From Arthrobacter sp. E3 (GTDB taxonomy: Bacteria; Actinomycetota; Actinomycetes; Actinomycetales; Micrococcaceae): a stretch of 64,000 bases of DNA. A model generated the notes under the pieces. It had not been told where the DNA came from. It ran no database searches and saw nothing but the letters and a program-made list of their open reading frames with translations. Below are positions 1-9,054 of the stretch, piece after piece. The stretch spans positions 62,001 through 126,000 of the forward strand of contig NZ_JAFMPX010000003.1 of assembly GCF_017353415.1 (NCBI RefSeq), given 5' to 3'. Every line of letters starts with the position of its first letter. The stretch's first letter is position 1. Both the position numbers and the translations under genes were made by a program.

Positions 1-1352
1 ACTGCTTCCGTTGCCAGGGTTAGGTTGGCTGTGGAATTGCCACTCTCAGCCGCGTCAGCGACCCAGAACGCACCGTCCGGGAACGTGTATTCGGCAACCG
101 AGGCTGCATGCATTTCGCTGCCGCCGCCTGGAGTCAGCGGCGGCCAGTAGCAGCCGTCATGCACGTCAATCGGGGTGATGAAGTGCTCGTGGAGGTGATC
201 GACGAACTCGATCATCCGGTCTTCCTTTTGGCCCGAAACGGCAACGAAGTCAAACATCGACAAGTGCTGGACCGCCTCGCACAGGCCCACACCACCGGCG
301 TGGGGGCAGACGCGAACACCGAACTTGGCTGCCAGCAGCAAAATGGCAACGTTCTCGTTGACACCGGCCACGCGGGCTGCATCAATCTGCAGGACCTGCA
401 GGGAGTTGGCCTGCAGCATCTGCTTGAAGACAACACGGTTCTGGACATGTTCGCCGGTAGCTACCGGAATCGGGGCGACCCCGCGGGAAATGGCAGCGTG
501 TCCCAGGATGTCATCCGGGCTTGTCGGTTCCTCGATCCAGGCGATGTCGAACGGAGCCAGGTGCTTCATCCATTCGATGGCCTGGGCCACGTCCCAGCGC
601 TGGTTCGCATCCACCGCAATTTTAATGTCAGGTCCGACGGCGGCACGTGCGGCACGCAGCCTGCGCACGTCATCTTCGAGGTCGGCACCGACCTTGAGCT
701 TGATCTGCTTGAAGCCGTCCGCCACTGCCTCATGTGCCAGACGGGTCAGCTTCTCATCGGAGTACCCCAACCAGCCCGGCGTGGTGGTATAGCCCGGGTA
801 GCCTTCAGCCAGCAGCGTCGCCGTACGCTCTTCGCGTCCCGCTTCCGCGTTGCGCAGAATTTCCAGCGCCTCCTCGCGGGTCAGGGCGTCGCTCAGGTAG
901 CGGAAGTCGACCAGGTTAACGAGTTCTTCGGGGCTCATGCTGCCCAGCAGCTGCCACAGCGGCAGGCCCGCACGCTTTGCCTTCAGGTCCCACAGTGCGT
1001 TGGTCACGGCACCGATGGCCATGTGCATGACACCCTTTTCCGGGCCAAGCCAGCGCAGTTGGGAATCGTTGATGAACTCCTTATAGGTGGCACCCATGTC
1101 CTGCAGGAGTTCCTCGGCATTGCGGCCCATCAGGTACGGGGTCAGCGCCTTGATGGCAGCCGTTTCAACGTCGTTGCCACGGCCAATCGTGAAGACAAAG
1201 CCATGCCCCTCATGTCCGTCGCTGCTGTCCGTGACGATGCGCAGGTACGCCGCCGAGTAGTCGGGATCCGGGTTCATGGCATCAGAGCCATCCAGATCAC
1301 GTGACGTTGGAAAACGGACGTCGCTGGTCTCTACGGCAATGATTGTGCTCAC
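1..1352 (-). CDS. L-fuconate dehydratase (enolase superfamily), 3' end cut by window edge
   Basis: Dehydrates L-fuconate to 2-keto-3-deoxy-L-fuconate in the non-phosphorylating L-fucose pathway; cytoplasmic. I translated it from the GTG at 1352, which has CAGGGAG upstream; 450 codons are visible with no stop before the edge. The enolase-superfamily residues fall at K218-L-K220, D248, E274, E301 and H351 (in [11 protein letters not shown]). As I recall, the characterised Xanthomonas fuconate dehydratase has its catalytic and Mg-binding residues at the same numbers, so the assignment is strong. Family members are about 430-450 aa, so little should be missing. It diverges from an FAH-family hydrolase and an SDR that fit later steps of the same pathway. 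Long readings on the opposite strand here are shadows of this gene. Confidence 0.93.
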   Translation of the reverse strand, partial: MSTIIAVETSDVRFPTSRDLDGSDAMNPDPDYSAAYLRIVTDSSDGHEGHGFVFTIGRGNDVETAAIKALTPYLMGRNAEELLQDMGATYKEFINDSQLRWLGPEKGVMHMAIGAVTNALWDLKAKRAGLPLWQLLGSMSPEELVNLVDFRYLSDALTREEALEILRNAEAGREERTATLLAEGYPGYTTTPGWLGYSDEKLTRLAHEAVADGFKQIKLKVGADLEDDVRRLRAARAAVGPDIKIAVDANQRWDVAQAIEWMKHLAPFDIAWIEEPTSPDDILGHAAISRGVAPIPVATGEHVQNRVVFKQMLQANSLQVLQIDAARVAGVNENVAILLLAAKFGVRVCPHAGGVGLCEAVQHLSMFDFVAVSGQKEDRMIEFVDHLHEHFITPIDVHDGCYWPPLTPGGGSEMHAASVAEYTFPDGAFWVADAAESGNSTANLTLATEA

Positions 1353-1405
1353 GGTGCTGCTCCCTGTAGAAAAGTTTCGAAAAGCTAGAAAAGTCACTAC
1401 CAGCT

Positions 1406-1420
1406 AAACATCCGATGTTT
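1406..1420. promoter_or_regulatory. Palindromic operator candidate for the fucose genes
   Basis: AAACATC-C-GATGTTT is a perfect inverted repeat with a single central base, lying between the divergent fuconate dehydratase and hydrolase genes. A further half-site GATGTT lies near 1487. ATC-N-GAT palindromes are typical of GntR/FadR-type sugar-acid regulators. No regulator gene is present in the window, so the binding protein is inferred. Confidence 0.6.
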
Positions 1421-1560
1421 CACATGTCAATACTAGGAGATATGCTGAAATTACCGCATAATGTGAGTAAAGTTGCCTAAAAGCTCAGATGTTAAGGCCC
1501 TGCCATGGGCCTTCGAGAACAAGAACCGCACTTTTGGCGGTTGCAGAGGACATAAATTTC

Positions 1561-2445
1561 ATGAAGATTGCACGCCTTGGTGAGCTTGGCCGGGAAATTC
1601 CCGTGGTCATTGCCGCCGACTCATCCGGAACCGAGCAAAGCTACGACGCACGTCCGCTCACTGACACCATCGACGGCGCATTCCTGGCCAACGGAGGCGT
1701 GGCCGCCCTGCGGGTAGCGCTGGAAAACGGCACCCTGCCGATCCTTGAAAACGCTGCTGAACTGCGCATCGGCACCCCGCTGGCCCGCCCCAACAGCGTG
1801 GTCTGCATCGGCATGAACTACGCCGCCCACGCAGCAGAATCAGGGGCACAGCCCCCCGCAATCCCCGTCGTGTTCCTCAAGCCGAACAACACCGTTGCCG
1901 GCCCCTTTGACGACTCCCCCATCCCCCCGGCAGCAGCCAAGTACGACTGGGAAGTGGAACTGGGCATCGTCATCGGCCAAGAAGTCAGCTACCTCTCTAG
2001 CACCGAGGAAGCAGCCCGCGCCGTGGCCGGCTACGTCGTGGCCAACGATCTTTCCGAACGGGAATACCAGCTCCCCGGCGAAGCAGGCCAGTGGACCAAG
2101 GGCAAGTCACTGCCCAAGTCCACACCCCTGGGCCCGTGGTTTGTGCCAGCCGATGAGGTCGACCCCAAGAACATGTCGTTGAAGAGCTGGGTCAACGGCG
2201 AGCTCCGTCAGGATTCAAACACTTCAGACCTGATCTTTGACGTCCCCACGATCATCTACCACCTGAGCCAGTACATGGTGCTGGAACCAGGGGACGTGAT
2301 CCTCACCGGCACCCCCGAGGGCGTAGCCCTCTCAGGGCGTTTCCCCTACATTCAGGACGGCGACGTCGTCGAAATGGAAATCGGTGGCCTCGGCCGCCAG
2401 CGCCAAACATTCTTCCGCGCAGACACAACCACCCAGGAGGCATAA
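1561..2445 (+). CDS. Fumarylacetoacetate hydrolase family protein, probable 2,4-diketo-3-deoxy-L-fuconate hydrolase
   Basis: Predicted to cleave 2,4-diketo-3-deoxy-L-fuconate to pyruvate and lactate. The 294-aa protein has the FAH-fold signature: the CIGMNYAAHAAESG segment (about 80-95) and the acidic Mg-binding stretch DWEVELGIVIG (about 130). I start at ATG 1561 (MKIARLGELG), which has AGAGGA 10 nt upstream, rather than at an in-frame TTG at 1489 that adds an implausible leader. The stop TAA abuts the ATG of the SDR gene, so the two are co-transcribed. The substrate is inferred from the neighbours; FAH-family isomerases and hydrolases of other pathways look similar. Confidence 0.85.
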   Translation: MKIARLGELGREIPVVIAADSSGTEQSYDARPLTDTIDGAFLANGGVAALRVALENGTLPILENAAELRIGTPLARPNSVVCIGMNYAAHAAESGAQPPAIPVVFLKPNNTVAGPFDDSPIPPAAAKYDWEVELGIVIGQEVSYLSSTEEAARAVAGYVVANDLSEREYQLPGEAGQWTKGKSLPKSTPLGPWFVPADEVDPKNMSLKSWVNGELRQDSNTSDLIFDVPTIIYHLSQYMVLEPGDVILTGTPEGVALSGRFPYIQDGDVVEMEIGGLGRQRQTFFRADTTTQEA

Positions 2446-3204
2446 ATGAGCCAGGAACTTTCAACCCTTACAGCCGTCGTCACAGGCGGCGCATCAGGAA
2501 TCGGCGCAGCCATTGCAGCCAAATTGCAGGCCATGGGGGCGAACGTCTCCGTGCTGGACTTGAATCCCAAAGACCTCCCCGAGGGCCAGCTGGGCTTTGT
2601 TTGCGATGTATCCGACGACGCCTCCGTCAAAGCCGCAATTGAGGGTACCGTGGCAGCACTGGGACGCATTGACATTGTCGTGAACAACGCAGGAATTGGC
2701 GCCCAGGGCACCGTTGAAGACAACGACGACGCCGAGTGGGCGCTGGTGTGGAACATCAACGTCGTCGGGATGGTCCGCGTTTCACGGGCAGCCCTGCCGC
2801 ACATGCGAAAGTCCCCGTCGGCAGCCATTGTGAACACCTGCTCCATCGCAGCCACCGCCGGCCTCCCCCAGCGTGCCCTGTACTCGGCCACCAAGGGCGC
2901 AGTACTCTCTCTGACCCAGGCCATGGCCGCGGACCACTTGCGTGAAGGCATTCGCGTCAACTGCGTCAACCCCGGCACAGCCGACACCCCGTGGATTGGG
3001 CGCCTGCTCAGCTCGGCTGACGATCCCGCTGCCGAACGCGAAGCACTGAACGCCCGCCAGCCGCACGGCCGTCTCGTGACAGCGGACGAAGTGGCAGGCG
3101 CCGTGGCCTACCTAGCCAGCCCGTTGTCCGGCTCCACCACGGGCACCTCCATCGCGGTCGACGGCGGCATGCAGGCACTGCGCCTGCGTCCAGCCGGTCA
3201 GTAG
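2446..3204 (+). CDS. SDR oxidoreductase, probable 2-keto-3-deoxy-L-fuconate dehydrogenase
   Basis: Classical 252-aa short-chain dehydrogenase. It has the TGGASGIG nucleotide-binding loop (13-20), NNAG (80-83), catalytic S133, Y146 and K150 (YSATK), and a PG motif after the active site. A C-terminal GTSIAVDGGM is typical of the family. In the non-phosphorylating L-fucose pathway this enzyme oxidises 2-keto-3-deoxy-L-fuconate, giving the diketo acid used by the FAH-family enzyme encoded just upstream. Its ATG follows the upstream TAA directly and AGGAGG lies 9 nt before it, so translation is coupled. The operon ends at the hairpin at 3233-3286. Confidence 0.88.
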   Translation: MSQELSTLTAVVTGGASGIGAAIAAKLQAMGANVSVLDLNPKDLPEGQLGFVCDVSDDASVKAAIEGTVAALGRIDIVVNNAGIGAQGTVEDNDDAEWALVWNINVVGMVRVSRAALPHMRKSPSAAIVNTCSIAATAGLPQRALYSATKGAVLSLTQAMAADHLREGIRVNCVNPGTADTPWIGRLLSSADDPAAEREALNARQPHGRLVTADEVAGAVAYLASPLSGSTTGTSIAVDGGMQALRLRPAGQ

Positions 3205-3232
3205 CCCTGCCCTGCACGGATTCATCGAGACA

Positions 3233-3286
3233 GGGGCCAGCTTGCGAGATGGTGCGGAAGACACGCCTTTCTCGCAGGCTGGCCCC
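3233..3286. terminator. Bidirectional hairpin terminator between convergent genes
   Basis: GGGGCCAGCTTGCGAG pairs with CTCGCAGGCTGGCCCC (16-bp stem, one wobble/mismatch) around a 22-nt loop, followed by TTCTT. It sits between the SDR gene and the convergent adenosine deaminase gene and could serve both. Confidence 0.75.
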
Positions 3287-3313
3287 TTCTTCGCCGCTCA
3301 ATCAGCCGCGAAA

Positions 3314-4348
3314 TCAGCTCTGTGCGGCCCGCCATGCCCGAATGTCCGCTAGCATCTCAGCTTTTCGCCCCTCTGAGGCAAACGAAGACCGTACGGAGTT
3401 GCCCGCCAGCTTCTCCACGGTGTCTGCATCCCAAGCAAACTCCGCCACCAGCGCTGCAAAGTTGGCATGCACATAACCGCCAAAATATGCCGGATCATCA
3501 GAGTTGACGCACACGTTTAGGCCGGCGGAGATCATCTGCGGCAGCGGGTGTGCGGCGAGGGTATCCACGGCGCGCAACCGCACGTTGGACAGCGGGCAGA
3601 CCGTCAGCGGCACCTGCTCCGCCACAAGCCGCTTGACCAGAATCCTGTCCTCAACAGCCCTGATGCCGTGGTCGATCCGCTCAACACCGAGCAGGTTCAA
3701 GGCGTCCTCAACATAGCTGGCCGGCCCCTCTTCTCCCGCGTGGGCCACCAGCCGCAGTCCAGCTTCCTTGGCGCGCCGGTAGAGCCGAATGAACTTCGAC
3801 GGCGGGTTGCCCACCTCTGCGGAGTCCAACCCAATGCCGATGATGGGCGCCTCCATGTCCAGCAGCTGCTCAAGAACTTCCAGTGCGGAAGCCTCCGGCT
3901 GGTCGCGCAGGAAAGCAGCAATCAGTTCGGTCGTGATGCCAAAGTCAGCCACGCTGGAAGCCAGGGCGGCCGCAATGCCGTTGACCGCCGTCGAAAGTTC
4001 CACGCCGCGGGCCACATGGGCCTGCGGATCAAACATGATCTCGGCGTGCTGCACCCCCGCCTCTTGTGCACGGGCCAAGTAGGCCCGGGTCATGTCAGCA
4101 AAGTCGGCCTCGGTGATAAGCACGGCCATGTTGGCGTAGTACAGGTCCAAGAAGGATTGCAGGTCGCTGAACTCATACTGCGCCCGCAGGGAATCCAATG
4201 TGGGAAACGGTAGGGTCAGGCCGTTTCGGGCAGCCAGTTCCAGAATCAGCTCTGGCTCAAGCGTGCCTTCAATATGCAGGTGCAGCTCGGCCTTGGGCAG
4301 TGTGGCCAGCGCGGCGGGATCAACGGGATTTTCAGGTGCTGTGGTCAT
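3314..4348 (-). CDS. add: Adenosine deaminase
   Basis: Deaminates adenosine or deoxyadenosine to inosine in purine salvage. The 344-aa protein has the expected zinc and catalytic motifs: H23-x-H25 in ELHLHIEGTL, HAGEEGP near 197, an HGI segment further on, and SDDPAYF near 279. Length and motif order match bacterial adenosine deaminases. The ATG at 4348 opens only 9 nt after the stop-side boundary of the next upstream minus-strand gene (4358-5473), so the two may share a transcript. The ribosome binding site is weak. Confidence 0.93.
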   Translation of the reverse strand: MTTAPENPVDPAALATLPKAELHLHIEGTLEPELILELAARNGLTLPFPTLDSLRAQYEFSDLQSFLDLYYANMAVLITEADFADMTRAYLARAQEAGVQHAEIMFDPQAHVARGVELSTAVNGIAAALASSVADFGITTELIAAFLRDQPEASALEVLEQLLDMEAPIIGIGLDSAEVGNPPSKFIRLYRRAKEAGLRLVAHAGEEGPASYVEDALNLLGVERIDHGIRAVEDRILVKRLVAEQVPLTVCPLSNVRLRAVDTLAAHPLPQMISAGLNVCVNSDDPAYFGGYVHANFAALVAEFAWDADTVEKLAGNSVRSSFASEGRKAEMLADIRAWRAAQS

Positions 4349-4357
4349 GGGGCCAGT

Positions 4358-5473
4358 CTACTTTCGCAACGGACCGGAGGCGGGAGCAGGCCCGCGATCG
4401 GCCTTGAACAGCTTGGCAATCAGCTTCGGGTCCACAATTTCGGTGCGGATCACCTCGCTCAGTGCCTCCACGGTGGTGGCCGTTCCCGTTCTGCGCTTCA
4501 CTTCCTTGCGCAGCTGGTCAAGCATCGGCTCCGACAGGAGCATATCCAGCACCGCCCCTGGCTCGATGGCTGCCCGGTGACGCCACACTTCGTCGATGCG
4601 CCGGCGTTTGAGCGCTTCCCGGTGCAGCAGGAACATCAGCTCGGTTTTCTCCGCCAATGAGGCCGGCCCCAGCAAGTCCACCTCGAAGGCCATGTCCACC
4701 ACTACCGGTAGACCACCAGTGAGGTGATAGGCCTGCCACACGGCACCGTTGGTGAGTACCATCCACTCCACACCCTCGTTGACCGCGTACATCAGCACTT
4801 GGCGCAGGTGGCGTTCATTGAGTTTCTGGCTGATCCGCTTCACCTCGATGAAGGCCACCATCTGCTTGTCGATCCGCACCCCGTAATCCGCGAAGTCCTG
4901 TTTCACCATGTATTCGGTGGTGAGGTCCGTGAACTTGTCGTAGTCCAGTCCTTCGCACAGCATGTCGGTGACCACCATGCGGGTGTCGCCTTCTTTGGCG
5001 TCCCGGGCACGCAGGGCTTCAAGCGGCTTGATGTAGCGTTGGATGGCGTCGTGCACCTGCTCAATGGCCGCAAGCTCCCACTTGGGGGTGCGCGACACTG
5101 CAGCCGCTCTCGCCCGTGGTGCCAGTGGCGGTTCAGCAGGGACCTGCTTTTCCACAAGCACGACGGCGGGAGCCTGGGTTTCGCTGTGTGCCCGGGTTTC
5201 GCCACCCACGGGGTTGAGCAGTTCATCCGGAAGGTGCCGGTATGGTTCCGCGACGCCAAACGCGGCTTGCTTCAACATCCAGCTGATGGTGGGTTCCCAC
5301 AGCTCCACGACTTTTGCCCCCGGACCGTCCACCTCGACGATTTTCGTGTGGGCAATCATTTCCAAGTGACAGTGGTCAGGCACCTGCTGCCCCGTGCGGG
5401 CAACTTCAGCTGCCCAACCCACCAAGATATTGAGTCTGTTTTGGCCCTTGGCGTCAAGCGAAATCTCGTTCAT
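4358..5473 (-). CDS. Type I restriction enzyme R N-terminal (HsdR-N)-like nuclease-fold protein
   Basis: A 371-aa protein with a PD-(D/E)XK-like core: VRID (D202) followed by VAFIEVKR (E210-V-K212), the active-site pattern of HsdR N-terminal domains. There is no helicase domain and no hsdM or hsdS neighbour, so this is not a complete restriction system. The N-terminal ~90 residues and a Pro/Ala-rich linker (about 100-125) precede the nuclease-like region, and a mixed helical tail follows. The ATG at 5473 has a good AAGGAG 8-9 nt upstream. Stand-alone proteins of this type are common in actinobacteria and their role is unknown. Confidence 0.75.
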   Translation of the reverse strand: MNEISLDAKGQNRLNILVGWAAEVARTGQQVPDHCHLEMIAHTKIVEVDGPGAKVVELWEPTISWMLKQAAFGVAEPYRHLPDELLNPVGGETRAHSETQAPAVVLVEKQVPAEPPLAPRARAAAVSRTPKWELAAIEQVHDAIQRYIKPLEALRARDAKEGDTRMVVTDMLCEGLDYDKFTDLTTEYMVKQDFADYGVRIDKQMVAFIEVKRISQKLNERHLRQVLMYAVNEGVEWMVLTNGAVWQAYHLTGGLPVVVDMAFEVDLLGPASLAEKTELMFLLHREALKRRRIDEVWRHRAAIEPGAVLDMLLSEPMLDQLRKEVKRRTGTATTVEALSEVIRTEIVDPKLIAKLFKADRGPAPASGPLRK

Positions 5474-5770
5474 GGTTCGGCTCCTTAAATCGCTGGAAAT
5501 TGGCTATTCGTCACCCGCTTGGCACTGTGAAGCGATGTCCTGCTCCGCGACTCTACTGCGCCGAGACGTTCGTGTACCCAAGTTTCACCACATTGCGTGA
5601 CAAGTTGGAACCCTTCGTTCGGTCCAGCCGTTAGGAATGTGTAGCGTGATTGGAGACAATTGAATTTGCAGGTTCACTGCGTGGGTCGTCGGATCGCGTG
5701 AAGTTCCACCTGCAACAACCGCAAACCCTGCCCACACATCGCAGGGAACTTTCGAGGAGTTTGTCAGCGC

Positions 5771-6889
5771 GTGTTCTTTAAAACTTTTGGCTGGTCCTTC
5801 GGGATCACCGCCGTGGCCCTTGTGGTCGCGTACTTCTACGGCGGTGTTCAGGCGCTGATCCTCTGTGCAATTCTTGGCGTGTTGGAAGTCAGCCTCAGCT
5901 TCGACAATGCCGTGGTCAACGCCCGCATCCTGGAAAAAATGAGCGCCTTCTGGCAGAAGATCTTCCTTACTGTGGGCATCTTGATCGCCGTGGTGGGCAT
6001 GCGCGTCGCCTTCCCCTTGTTGATTGTTGGCGTCACTGCCAACCTCAACCCGGTCGAGGCGATCCAGCTGGCCCTGGAAAAGGGTGACATCCACACCCCC
6101 GGCAGCTACGCCTACCTGCTCCACGATGCACACCCACAGATTGCAGCCTTCGGCGGCGTCTTCCTGCTGATGCTCTTCCTGGACTTCATGTTTGAAGAAC
6201 GTGAACTGCACTGGCTCAGCTTTCTGGAAAAGCCCATGGCCTTCATTGGCCGACTGCATGGGGCTTCCATGGCCGTTTCACTCATCATTTTGCTCGCAGC
6301 CGCCGCCATGGTCCGTCCGGGCAAGGAAGTTGACGTCCTGATTGCCGGCATTCTCGGCATGGTCACTTACATGCTCGTCAATGGGCTGGGCGAGATGTTC
6401 GACGTTGACGGAGACGGCGACACCGATGCCCAGGACACCGACGCCCAGGCGGCAAAAATTGCCAAGAAGAACAACCAGGGCGTGGGCAAAGCGGTGGGCC
6501 GGGCAGCGTTCATGCTGTTCATCTACCTCGAGGTCATTGACGCATCCTTCTCGTTCGACGGCGTCATCGGCGCCTTCGCCATCACCTCGGACCCGATCAT
6601 CATCGCCCTGGGCCTGGGCCTCATCGGTGCACTGTTCGTCCGCTCGCTCACCGTGTTCCTTGTCCGAGAAGGCACTTTGGACGACTACGAATACCTTGAC
6701 CACGGCGCACACTGGGCCATTGGTGCCTTGGCCGTCATACTGCTGCTGACCATCAGCTTGGAAGTCAACGAGGTGGTGACAGGCCTGATCGGCGTGTTCT
6801 TCATCGGCGCAGCCTTCCTGTCATCGATCGTTCGCAATAAACGATTATCGGCAGTGGAAGAGTCAAAAGTTGACCAACTTTCGCATTAA
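5771..6889 (+). CDS. DUF475 / TerC-like integral membrane protein of the Ter system
   Basis: A 372-aa polytopic membrane protein with two TerC-like half-repeats marked by SFDNAVVNA (about 43-51) and SFSFDGVIGAFA (about 259-270), each holding conserved acidic residues within helices. It opens the Ter operon and is the likely membrane partner of the TerD proteins. The GTG at 5771 follows GAGGAG at an 11-nt spacing. Unusually, the loop at 211-222 reads DVDGDGDTDAQD, the D-x-D-x-D-x-D-x-x-x-x-D layout of an EF-hand or dockerin calcium loop. The 297 nt upstream contain no gene, and I saw no clear Mn riboswitch there. Confidence 0.88.
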   Translation: MFFKTFGWSFGITAVALVVAYFYGGVQALILCAILGVLEVSLSFDNAVVNARILEKMSAFWQKIFLTVGILIAVVGMRVAFPLLIVGVTANLNPVEAIQLALEKGDIHTPGSYAYLLHDAHPQIAAFGGVFLLMLFLDFMFEERELHWLSFLEKPMAFIGRLHGASMAVSLIILLAAAAMVRPGKEVDVLIAGILGMVTYMLVNGLGEMFDVDGDGDTDAQDTDAQAAKIAKKNNQGVGKAVGRAAFMLFIYLEVIDASFSFDGVIGAFAITSDPIIIALGLGLIGALFVRSLTVFLVREGTLDDYEYLDHGAHWAIGALAVILLLTISLEVNEVVTGLIGVFFIGAAFLSSIVRNKRLSAVEESKVDQLSH

Positions 6890-6950
6890 TTAACAAATAA
6901 CCCACAGCCACCAAATATTTTGTTATCCAATTCAAGGGAGAACCACTGAC

Positions 6951-7544
6951 ATGGGACTTAGTTTGCAAAAGGGCCAGGCCCTTTCACTGAAGAAAAACGA
7001 CGGCGCCGCCCTCACCCGGGTGCGCATGGGCTTGGGCTGGGACTCCGCAGCCCCAGTAAAGCGCGGCTTCTTTGGCGGTGTAAAAAAGGCAGCGGAAGTT
7101 GACTTGGATGCCTCGGCCATCTTCTTCGATGGAGCAGGCAAGGCTGTCGATACGGTGTTCTTCAACCAGCTCCAAAGCAAGGACGGCTCCACCCAGCACA
7201 CCGGTGACAACCTCACCGGTGAAGGTGAAGGCGACGATGAGACGATTTTGGTGGACCTGGCCAAGGTTTCCCCCGCAGTCTCACAGATCGTGTTCGTCAT
7301 CAGCAGCTACAGCCGCCAGACTTTCGACACCATTGAGAACGCGTTCTGCCGCCTGCTCGACGATTCAACGGCTGGCTCCCCCGAAGTGGCCCGTTTCCAG
7401 TTGACTGAAGCCGGAACGCACACCGCCATGATCATGTCGAAGGTGTCCCGTGATGGAAACGGCTGGAAGTTCACGGCCATCGGTGACCGCGCCAACGGCC
7501 GCACTGTGATGGACTTGATCCAACCGGCAGCCAACGCACTGTAG
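6951..7544 (+). CDS. TerD family protein, paralog 1
   Basis: A 197-aa TerD-fold protein, first of four in this operon. It shows the family landmarks: SLQKGQALSLKK start, GLGWD, DLDASAIF, and the acidic metal loop [13 protein letters not shown] near 84-96. TerD proteins are cytoplasmic, bind calcium and are linked to tellurite, metal and phage stress. Compared with its neighbours it has a ~10-residue insertion after GLGWD (PVKRGFFGGVKKA) and ends in RTVMDLI instead of the usual YGI/FGV tail, so it is the diverged member among those with intact metal loops. AAGGGAG precedes the ATG. Confidence 0.92.
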   Translation: MGLSLQKGQALSLKKNDGAALTRVRMGLGWDSAAPVKRGFFGGVKKAAEVDLDASAIFFDGAGKAVDTVFFNQLQSKDGSTQHTGDNLTGEGEGDDETILVDLAKVSPAVSQIVFVISSYSRQTFDTIENAFCRLLDDSTAGSPEVARFQLTEAGTHTAMIMSKVSRDGNGWKFTAIGDRANGRTVMDLIQPAANAL

Positions 7545-7618
7545 GGTTTCGCCACAAGCATTTGTTCGTATGAGCTGAATTTAACGACGCTTCGAAGAAT
7601 TAGAGGAGTTATCTTTCC

Positions 7619-8200
7619 ATGGCATCTTTGACACTTTCCAAGGGCAGCAACCTTTCCCTGACCAAGGCCGATCCCGGCCTGCAAATGGCCATGGTCGGCT
7701 TGGGCTGGGACCCGCGCACCACCAGTGGCGACCAGTTCGACTTGGATGCATCAGCCATCCTTGTCACCAGCAGCGGCAAGGTCCGCAACAATGACGATTT
7801 CATCTTTTACAACCAGCTGGAATCCAAGGACGGTTCGGTCGTTCACCAGGGCGACAACCGCACAGGTGAAGGCGATGGTGACGACGAGCAGGTCCTGATC
7901 AATCTCGCCACGGTCTCACCCGACATCGAACGTGTTGTCATCGTTGTCTCGATTGATCAGGCCGAAGCCCGCCGCCAGAACTTTGGACAAGTCCGGGACG
8001 CCTACTGCCGTGTGGTGAACCAGCAAAACGAACAGGAGATTGTCCGTTACGACCTCTCCGAAGATGCCGCGTCGGAGACAACCATGGTGTTCGCCGAGAT
8101 TTACCGCAACGGTGCCGAATGGAAATTCCGCGCGGTTGGCCAGGGCTATGCAAGTGGCTTGCACGGCATCGCCACCGACTACGGCATCGTTCTGGACTAA
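7619..8200 (+). CDS. TerD family protein, paralog 2
   Basis: A 193-aa canonical TerD protein: [36 protein letters not shown], and the acidic loop GDNRTGEGDGDDEQ. It is very similar along its whole length to paralog 3 (8309-8890), pointing to tandem duplication. GAGGAG lies 10-15 nt before ATG 7619. Predicted cytoplasmic calcium-binding stress protein acting with the TerC-like DUF475 protein. Confidence 0.93.
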   Translation: MASLTLSKGSNLSLTKADPGLQMAMVGLGWDPRTTSGDQFDLDASAILVTSSGKVRNNDDFIFYNQLESKDGSVVHQGDNRTGEGDGDDEQVLINLATVSPDIERVVIVVSIDQAEARRQNFGQVRDAYCRVVNQQNEQEIVRYDLSEDAASETTMVFAEIYRNGAEWKFRAVGQGYASGLHGIATDYGIVLD

Positions 8201-8308
8201 ACTCCCCGACTGGCCTCCCTGAGGTGCCGGTGCGCGGACTCAACTGCGTATCGGCACCGATAGGGTATTCACCCCGCTGACCGTTTCACTAGGTAAGGAC
8301 AAGACTTC

Positions 8309-8890
8309 ATGGCTGGATTGACACTTGCAAAAGGCAACAACCTCTCTTTGACCAAAACCGACCCGGGCCTGCAGAAGGCGCTGGTTGGCTTGGGCTGGGA
8401 TCCCCGCACCACCACCGGCGACGCATTTGACCTTGATGCCTCCGCACTACTGGTGGCGTCCAACGGCAAGGTCCGGTCCGGCGAGGACTTCATTTTTTAC
8501 AACCAGCCAGCAACCAAAGACGGTTCGGTCACCCACCTTGGCGACAACCGCTCCGGTGAAGGTGAAGGCGACGACGAACAAATCCTGATCGACCTGACCA
8601 AGGTGGCGGCCGACGTCGAACGCGTCGTCATCGTGGTCTCCATCGACCAGGCCGATGCTCGCGGCCAGAACTTTGGCCAGGTTCGCGGAGCGTACTGCCG
8701 CGTGGTCAACCAAAGCAGCGATGCAGAAGTGGTGCGCTTCGACCTGAGCGAGGACGCAGCACCGGAAACGTCCATGCTGTTTGCCGAAATCTACCGCAAC
8801 GGTGCAGAGTGGAAGTTCAAGGCAGTGGGTCAGGGCTACGCCTCGGGCTTGGCTGGCATTGCCACCGACTTTGGTGTTCCCCTGGGCTAG
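8309..8890 (+). CDS. TerD family protein, paralog 3
   Basis: A 193-aa canonical TerD protein, the closest relative of paralog 2. It has [36 protein letters not shown] and the conserved C-terminal [16 protein letters not shown]. Both metal-binding acidic clusters are intact. The 108-nt spacer upstream carries a weak stem (GGTGCCG / CGGCACC, 8223-8258) that might modulate expression. Confidence 0.93.
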   Translation: MAGLTLAKGNNLSLTKTDPGLQKALVGLGWDPRTTTGDAFDLDASALLVASNGKVRSGEDFIFYNQPATKDGSVTHLGDNRSGEGEGDDEQILIDLTKVAADVERVVIVVSIDQADARGQNFGQVRGAYCRVVNQSSDAEVVRFDLSEDAAPETSMLFAEIYRNGAEWKFKAVGQGYASGLAGIATDFGVPLG

Positions 8891-9010
8891 TCCCCACCTC
8901 CTGACCAGTTCCAGCCGCTGCCGCGTCTAGAATTGGGGCCCCTCGGAGGTGTGGGCCCACCCACCCGCTCCTTCCTGGCGGATGTGGGGCCCGACCCGCC
9001 CACGGCTACG

Positions 9011-9031
9011 TTTCCTGTTTCCTGTTTCCTG
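9011..9031. repeat. Three tandem copies of a 7-bp repeat upstream of the TelA-family gene
   Basis: TTTCCTG is repeated three times head to tail, 24 bp before the start codon of the TelA-family gene. Short tandem repeats in a 5' leader can vary in copy number by slippage; no effect is demonstrated. Confidence 0.6.
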
Positions 9032-9054
9032 CTATTCGAAAATTGGATCTCACA

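Noticed and set aside
108-1304. Long plus-strand reading frame opposite the fuconate dehydratase
   Set aside because: It is the antisense of a gene with all enolase-superfamily catalytic residues; no ribosome binding site or family features.
4358-5473. Restriction-modification system
   Set aside because: Only an HsdR-N-like nuclease core is present, with no helicase, methylase or specificity gene nearby.
5474-5770. Possible yybP-ykoY-type Mn riboswitch before the TerC-like gene
   Set aside because: Such riboswitches often precede TerC-family genes, but I could not find the conserved core motifs here.
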